A program made the translations under genes and the position numbers. Positions 40,288 through 43,695 of a DNA stretch of 43,695 nt are shown one piece after another. Position 1 is the first letter of the stretch, and every line of letters starts with the position of its first letter. This DNA is from Chalciporus piperatus (Eukaryota > Basidiomycota > Agaricomycetes > Boletales > Boletaceae): contig JBBPTG010000203.1 in the NCBI GenBank assembly GCA_038093975.1, positions 1-43,695 on the forward strand. Reading direction: 5' to 3'. The notes below the pieces were generated by a model that had not been told where the DNA came from, did not search any database, and worked only from the letters and a program-made list of their open reading frames with translations.

Positions 40288-40751
40288 TAGTTATCTTCAG
40301 CGACGACGAAGCACGTTTCTCGATTGTGCTGGTACCCACTTGCGACAACGATGAAGTGGCATACGATGGTGAGCTGACTAGCAGACTCAACGCGGACGAC
40401 GATATAGTTTGCTGACCTAGTTATCTTCAGCGACGACGAAGCACGTTTCTCGATTGTGCTGGTACCCACTTGCGACGACGGTGCAGATGGCGTACAACGA
40501 GTGCGGCAGTGACGAGACACTGAGGCAGAGAGGATTAATAATAAGTCTTGTTCTAATGAACAAGACGATGGTGAGCTGACTAGCAGGCTCAACGCGGGTG
40601 ACAGTATAGTTTGCTGACCGGTTATCTTCAGCGACAACGAAGCACGTTTCTCGATTGTGCTGGTACCCACTTGCGACGACGGTGAAGTGGCGTACGATGT
40701 GTGCGGCAGCGACGAGACGCTGAGGCGAAAGAATTAATAGTCTTGTTCTAA
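40288..40751 (-). repeat. Three tandem leader-side repeats
   Basis: Units starting (plus strand) TAGTTATCTTCAGCGACGAC at 40288, 40418 and about 40620 share the phrase CTCGATTGTGCTGGTACCCA and are about 130, 202 and 132 bp long. The AGTCTTGTTCTAATGAA word next to the LTR (40740-40756), the primer-binding position, also occurs at about 40546-40562 inside unit 2. A diverged fourth copy lies near 39118-39190. Confidence 0.8.
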
Positions 40752-41354
40752 TGAAACGACTCAACTCAATCAAGAGCTAGCGCTATCATCAGACAACATG
40801 CCCTAGCGAAACCACATCAACTCAGTAACTAGAGCTGAGGATCAGACTAGGCAAGCAGGAGCGCTTGGCCCATGAAGTTCAAGAAGAGGAAACTCCAGGA
40901 GAACAAGACTGGAGAGCCAGTGCTTGTCAACCCGGGTTTATATACTATTGACAGTGTTTGTACATGTTGTGGCTAAACCTTAACTATATGACTAGGTATG
41001 ACTAGATATGAGTCATGGCGAGTAACAGCCAATAGCGTATATGACTAGGAAGCGAGATGAGTCAGCGTGAGTCAGTATGAGTCACGGTGAGTCATAATGA
41101 GTCAATAAGAGTCTGAGTCATGGTGACTCGGTATGAGTTATGGACAGTGGGGAAGATGCACAGCCACGCACAGCCACGTTACGTAAGCGAAAGGCTAGAC
41201 CTAGCTGATGTCAGCAGGTCACGTGATGTGATCTTGATAAGATAAGATAACAGAAAAGGGAGAGAAAGCGACTAAGTCCAAAAGTGAAAGAGAAACATAG
41301 TAAGCGTAGTGAAGTGTAGGAAAGACTAGGATCAGGAATTGAGCGTTCGTAACA
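40752..41354 (-). repeat. 5' LTR of the non-coding element
   Basis: 603 bp, identical by eye to 36663-37265. It is followed by the target duplication GATGG. The adjacent internal bases in element orientation (TTAGAACAAGACTATT) do not start with TGG, so a classical tRNA primer site is not evident; self-priming or an unusual primer is possible. Confidence 0.92.
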
Positions 41355-41359
41355 GATGG

Positions 41360-41418
41360 TGCAGCACAAGTTTCAGGTGGTCCGATTGCTTCCGCAGATG
41401 GATTTGGAGATGATGATG
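41360..41418 (+). pseudogene. Continuation of the disrupted gene
   Basis: Directly after the second GATGG the reading of the gene at 35190 resumes in the frame of KRYHDDG, with AAQVSGGPIASADGFGDD. It then meets CATCAGGAAAAAC at 41419, which is the terminal repeat of the TIR family seen at 31080, so the gene has been hit twice. Confidence 0.6.
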
Positions 41419-41577
41419 CATCAGGAAAAACATTCTATGCCATAGATATCTATAGGTTGCTATTTGTGCACATATGATGCACAAAGTTACTATGGTGCCA
41501 TTTGATGCTATATGAGTCTATTTCTGATGTACTAAAATTATCAAACTTGCATTTGAAAAACTTGTTGAAAGGGTAGC
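41419..41577 (+). mobile_element. Left end of a second CATCAGG element
   Basis: TG followed by CATCAGGAAAAAC matches the first 13 bases and the target dinucleotide of the element at 31080. No matching right end was found, so only a fragment can be claimed. The following bases have a TATTTGTGCACATATG character also seen at the very start of the window. Confidence 0.45.
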
Positions 41578-41790
41578 TAGTGTTTCAAAGTCCAGTTGCA
41601 GGACCACAAAAAGACCGGCAACCGAACCGAACCGACATCAGTTGCAACCGGACTGCGGTTGCCAGTTGCCAGATTTTCTGGTATGTATCGGTCCGGTTGC
41701 CATGAAAATCTGAAAAATAAAAGACCAGTCCAAGACCGGTTGCAACCAGTTGCATCACGGACCGGTTGTAGGTAGTCATCTGACCCATTT
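41578..41790 (+). mobile_element. hAT-like element E, left end only
   Basis: TAGTGTTTCAAAGTCCAGTT matches the terminal repeats of MITEs A and C, followed by dense CCGGTTGC and GGTTGCAACC motifs. No right terminus or repeat of the flank AGGGTAGC is visible, so the element is truncated or rearranged. Confidence 0.6.
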
Positions 41791-41793
41791 TCA

Positions 41794-41927
41794 CGCTGAT
41801 GCGCTCCTGGCGCATCTGCGCATATCATGTATTTCTACATTTTCTGATGTTTTTCCTTGTGTTAAAATGTTTTAATAATTATTTTTTGTTGTTTTCCCAC
41901 GCAGATGCGCCCTGGGCGCATCTGCGT
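41794..41927. repeat. Two related hairpins
   Basis: Positions 41899-41927 form a perfect inverted repeat with 14-bp arms (ACGCAGATGCGCCC and its complement) around a single T. Positions 41794-41820 (CGCTGATGCGC...GCGCATCTGCG) are an imperfect version of the same. AT-rich DNA of about 80 bp lies between. Confidence 0.8.
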
Positions 41928-42130
41928 GTTTTTGAGAATATTCAAAACATTGTTTTTCCAGCTGAAAATCTCATATATTGGACGACTTCCCATGGGCTCG
42001 TGAATATTTTCCGGGAATAAATCTGAGTTGCAAATGTGTGAGGAATTAAAATAATCTGCCAGATAATCTGGAATAGTAAACCATAGGACTTAGAATATTC
42101 CAGAATAAAATATTTCAGACGACCTCTCAG

Positions 42131-43499
42131 ATGCCGCCATTACTCTTCGAGCTTGCCGAAGCTGCCACTCTTGCCACCATTGAAGAGGAAGAAGACATTG
42201 TTGATGAAGATTATAGCGCATTGCTTGCAGCCACTGTTGTCATTGTAGCTGAATCAGCACGACAGTCCCGCATCGAAAACCGACATCCCACTTGGCTATA
42301 TCTCCGCCGCCCCCAACTTCTTCCCAATCCCCGTCTGAACACACCGTGGCAGGTCCTCTATGATAGCCAGGATGATCGCGGATTTATTACCACCATGGGA
42401 TTCGATGTCCAAACCTTTGGATACATTTTAATGGCAGGTTTCGCAGCCAAGTGGTATGAAACACCCATTCCACGTTCTGATACGGGCACAAGTGGTGACC
42501 CGCGACCGGGCAGACGATCTCTTGATGCAGCTGGTGCCTTAGGCCTAGTTCTTCATTTTCTCAACTCTACCATGCGCGAAATCACCTTGCAGCAAATATT
42601 TGCCCTCATCCCTACGACTGTATCTCGCTACCTTTCGTTTGGCTTACATATCCTTCTATCAACTCTCAAAACTATACCAGAAGCATGGATTCAATGGCCG
42701 ACAGCTGACGAGCTTCCTTACCTTACGCAACTGGTGACCGAACACCATGGAAGACTTTATGGAGCATTCGGAAGCATTGATGGACTCAAGCTTCCTGTTC
42801 AGACCTCCGACGATGTAGACATTGAAAATGCCACGTTCAATGGCTGGTTATCCGAACATTTTATCAGCTCAGTCTTGGTTTTCTCTTCCGAGGGTTTGTT
42901 GTCTGAATATCATAACAATATTGCGACTCAGAACTAACTGTATATCCTTAGGTGTTATCATTGGTGCACGGATGAACGCACCTGGAAGTTGGCATCATTC
43001 ACGAGTCGCGAAGCCTATCTATGGTCTACTCCGTGACAAAACCCCTGATCCCTATTATATTGTTGCAGACACAGCATTTCCGCGAGGAACTGCAGCTATT
43101 CATGGTCGCATTCGGGCATCATTAAAGGATGGTCAACGGGTTCATGGAACTGTAGAGGAGATTGCCGAGGCCATGGAATTCAATCGGGAACTACTTTCCT
43201 ATTGTCAAACAGCAGAATGGGGCATGCATTCTCTTCAAGGTTCATTTGGACGACTTCGCATCCCATTGGATTGTCGGGACAATGATTCGAGAGCAGACTT
43301 GCTGGAGATTTGCCTGCGGTTGCACAATGTACGAACCATCAGGGTGGGGATCAATCAGATTCGTACTGTATACTTAACCCACTGGCTACACTCGGACGAG
43401 GACAAAGAAGTTTGGATGGGCTTCGCTGACATGATATTTTCCGATCAAAGGAAAAAGGACAGAGTTTCGAGATTTCACGTAGAGCTGGAGTACGAGTAG
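42131..43499 (+). CDS. PIF/Harbinger-type DDE transposase
   Basis: Two exons, 42131-42893 and 42952-43499, giving 436 residues. The 58-nt intron has GTTTGT donor, CTAAC branch point and TTAG acceptor, and joins FSSEG to VIIGARMNAPGSWHHSRVA in frame. The fold is that of the HARBI1-like DDE nuclease (DDE_4 group). Catalytic candidates are Asp217 in FGSIDGLKLP, Asp294 in YIVADTAFPRG, and Glu343 in AEWGMHSLQGSFGRLR. The N-terminus is acidic and probably non-catalytic, and a helical region (about residues 130-190) precedes the core. It is the only transposase in the window without stops. Harbinger elements usually encode a second, Myb/SANT-like DNA-binding protein; a convergent acidic gene starts at the right edge. 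Terminal repeats were not found, so it could also be a domesticated copy. Confidence 0.88.
42894..42951 (+). other. Intron of the transposase gene
   Basis: GTTTGT...GAACTAACTG...CCTTAG. Removing it restores the conserved motif across the junction, whereas reading through meets TAA at 42935-42937. Confidence 0.88.
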
Positions 43500-43607
43500 A
43501 AGGACAATACACAGTACTACATATTATCTTCATTATTCTCAGGTGATTTCTTGCCTTTAGATTCTGGTATAGATCATGTCAGTTGACTCAGAAATATCAA
43601 GAAAGTA

Positions 43608-43695
43608 TCACGAACGAGTGTCATAATCATCCTCAGGCCAGAGATCAGGCTCTGCTATGTTATCATCCTCGTCCTCGAGCACCGACACAGATCCA
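43608..43695 (-). CDS. C-terminal end of a convergent acidic protein (partial)
   Basis: The minus-strand frame enters at the window edge and ends at TGA 43608-43610. Its last 28 residues include VLEDEDDNIAEPDLWPEDDY, strongly acidic with a Trp. It converges on the transposase with about 110 bp between stops. The neighbour position fits the accessory gene of a Harbinger element, but no DNA-binding domain is visible in the part present. Confidence 0.4.
   Translation of the reverse strand, partial: GSVSVLEDEDDNIAEPDLWPEDDYDTRS

Larger units (their letters stand above)
36663..41354 (-). mobile_element. Non-coding LTR element (LARD-like, 4,692 bp)
   Basis: Two 603-bp LTRs that appear identical by eye bound 3,486 bp with no recognisable retroelement gene. 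It is flanked by the 5-bp duplication GATGG (36658-36662 and 41355-41359). Minus orientation is shown by the TG(TTACGAACG)...(GTCGTTTC)CA ends, the purine tract beside the left LTR and the order of its leader homology. The interior carries a stretch matching the chromovirus leader (39590-39898) and several internal repeats. This fits a large retrotransposon derivative mobilised in trans. LTR identity indicates very recent movement. Confidence 0.93.

Noticed and set aside
37277..40773. Several 80-130 codon frames inside the non-coding LTR element
   Set aside because: They overlap one another in different frames, consist of Ser/Arg/Val-rich translations of repeats and contain none of the Gag, protease, RT, RNase H or integrase motifs.

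Overview
The window looks like a transposon-dense, gene-poor stretch of a basidiomycete (probably agaricomycete) nuclear genome. Evidence: very short GT-AG introns with CTAAC-like branch points (for example a 58-nt intron at 42894-42951), chromodomain-bearing Ty3/Gypsy retrotransposons, JmjC-type and other multi-exon genes of the kind that are expanded in mushroom genomes, and layers of nested insertions. No rRNA, tRNA or CRISPR array was recognised. Only one gene in the window reads as intact: a PIF/Harbinger-type transposase at the right end.

Layout. 1-6.5 kb: degenerate gene pieces, a GC-rich hairpin minisatellite (850-1500), a decayed multi-exon gene (1600-3400) carrying a retroviral-type LTR fragment, an ACTGG-rich array ending in a perfect palindrome, and a 287-bp hAT-type MITE with 8-bp target duplication. 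6.5-14.3 kb: an older LTR (6519-6944 plus 14066-14331) split by a complete chromovirus (copy 1, 6945-14060, 5-bp duplication ATCAT). Copy 1 itself carries a solo LTR (12512-13028, duplication GAAAG). 14.3-18.2 kb: a 683-bp hAT MITE and degenerate minus-strand genes. 18.2-23.0 kb: a JmjC-domain pseudogene bracketed by about 400-bp repeats in inverted orientation. 23.0-27.6 kb: minus-strand pseudogenes, a hAT-like element and an antisense Gypsy tail with LTR. 27.9-34.4 kb: chromovirus copy 2, lacking both LTRs and interrupted by a 599-bp hAT MITE (8-bp duplication) and a 1.84-kb terminal-inverted-repeat element (2-bp duplication). 35.2-41.4 kb: a multi-exon pseudogene split by a 4,692-bp non-coding LTR element (36663-41354, minus strand, LTRs identical by eye, duplication GATGG). 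41.4-43.7 kb: element ends, hairpins and the Harbinger transposase.

How the parts relate. The two chromovirus copies give before/after pictures of each other's insertions, so several element boundaries are exact. Both share the same defects: an in-frame TGA, two A-run frameshifts, and loss of both aspartates of the reverse transcriptase YxDD box. The non-coding LTR element has lost all genes but keeps, in its own sense orientation, a stretch matching the chromovirus 5' leader. That is what a parasite packaged by the chromovirus would be expected to retain.

Limits: all similarities were judged by eye. Family names rest on motifs, and splice models of the pseudogenes are approximate.
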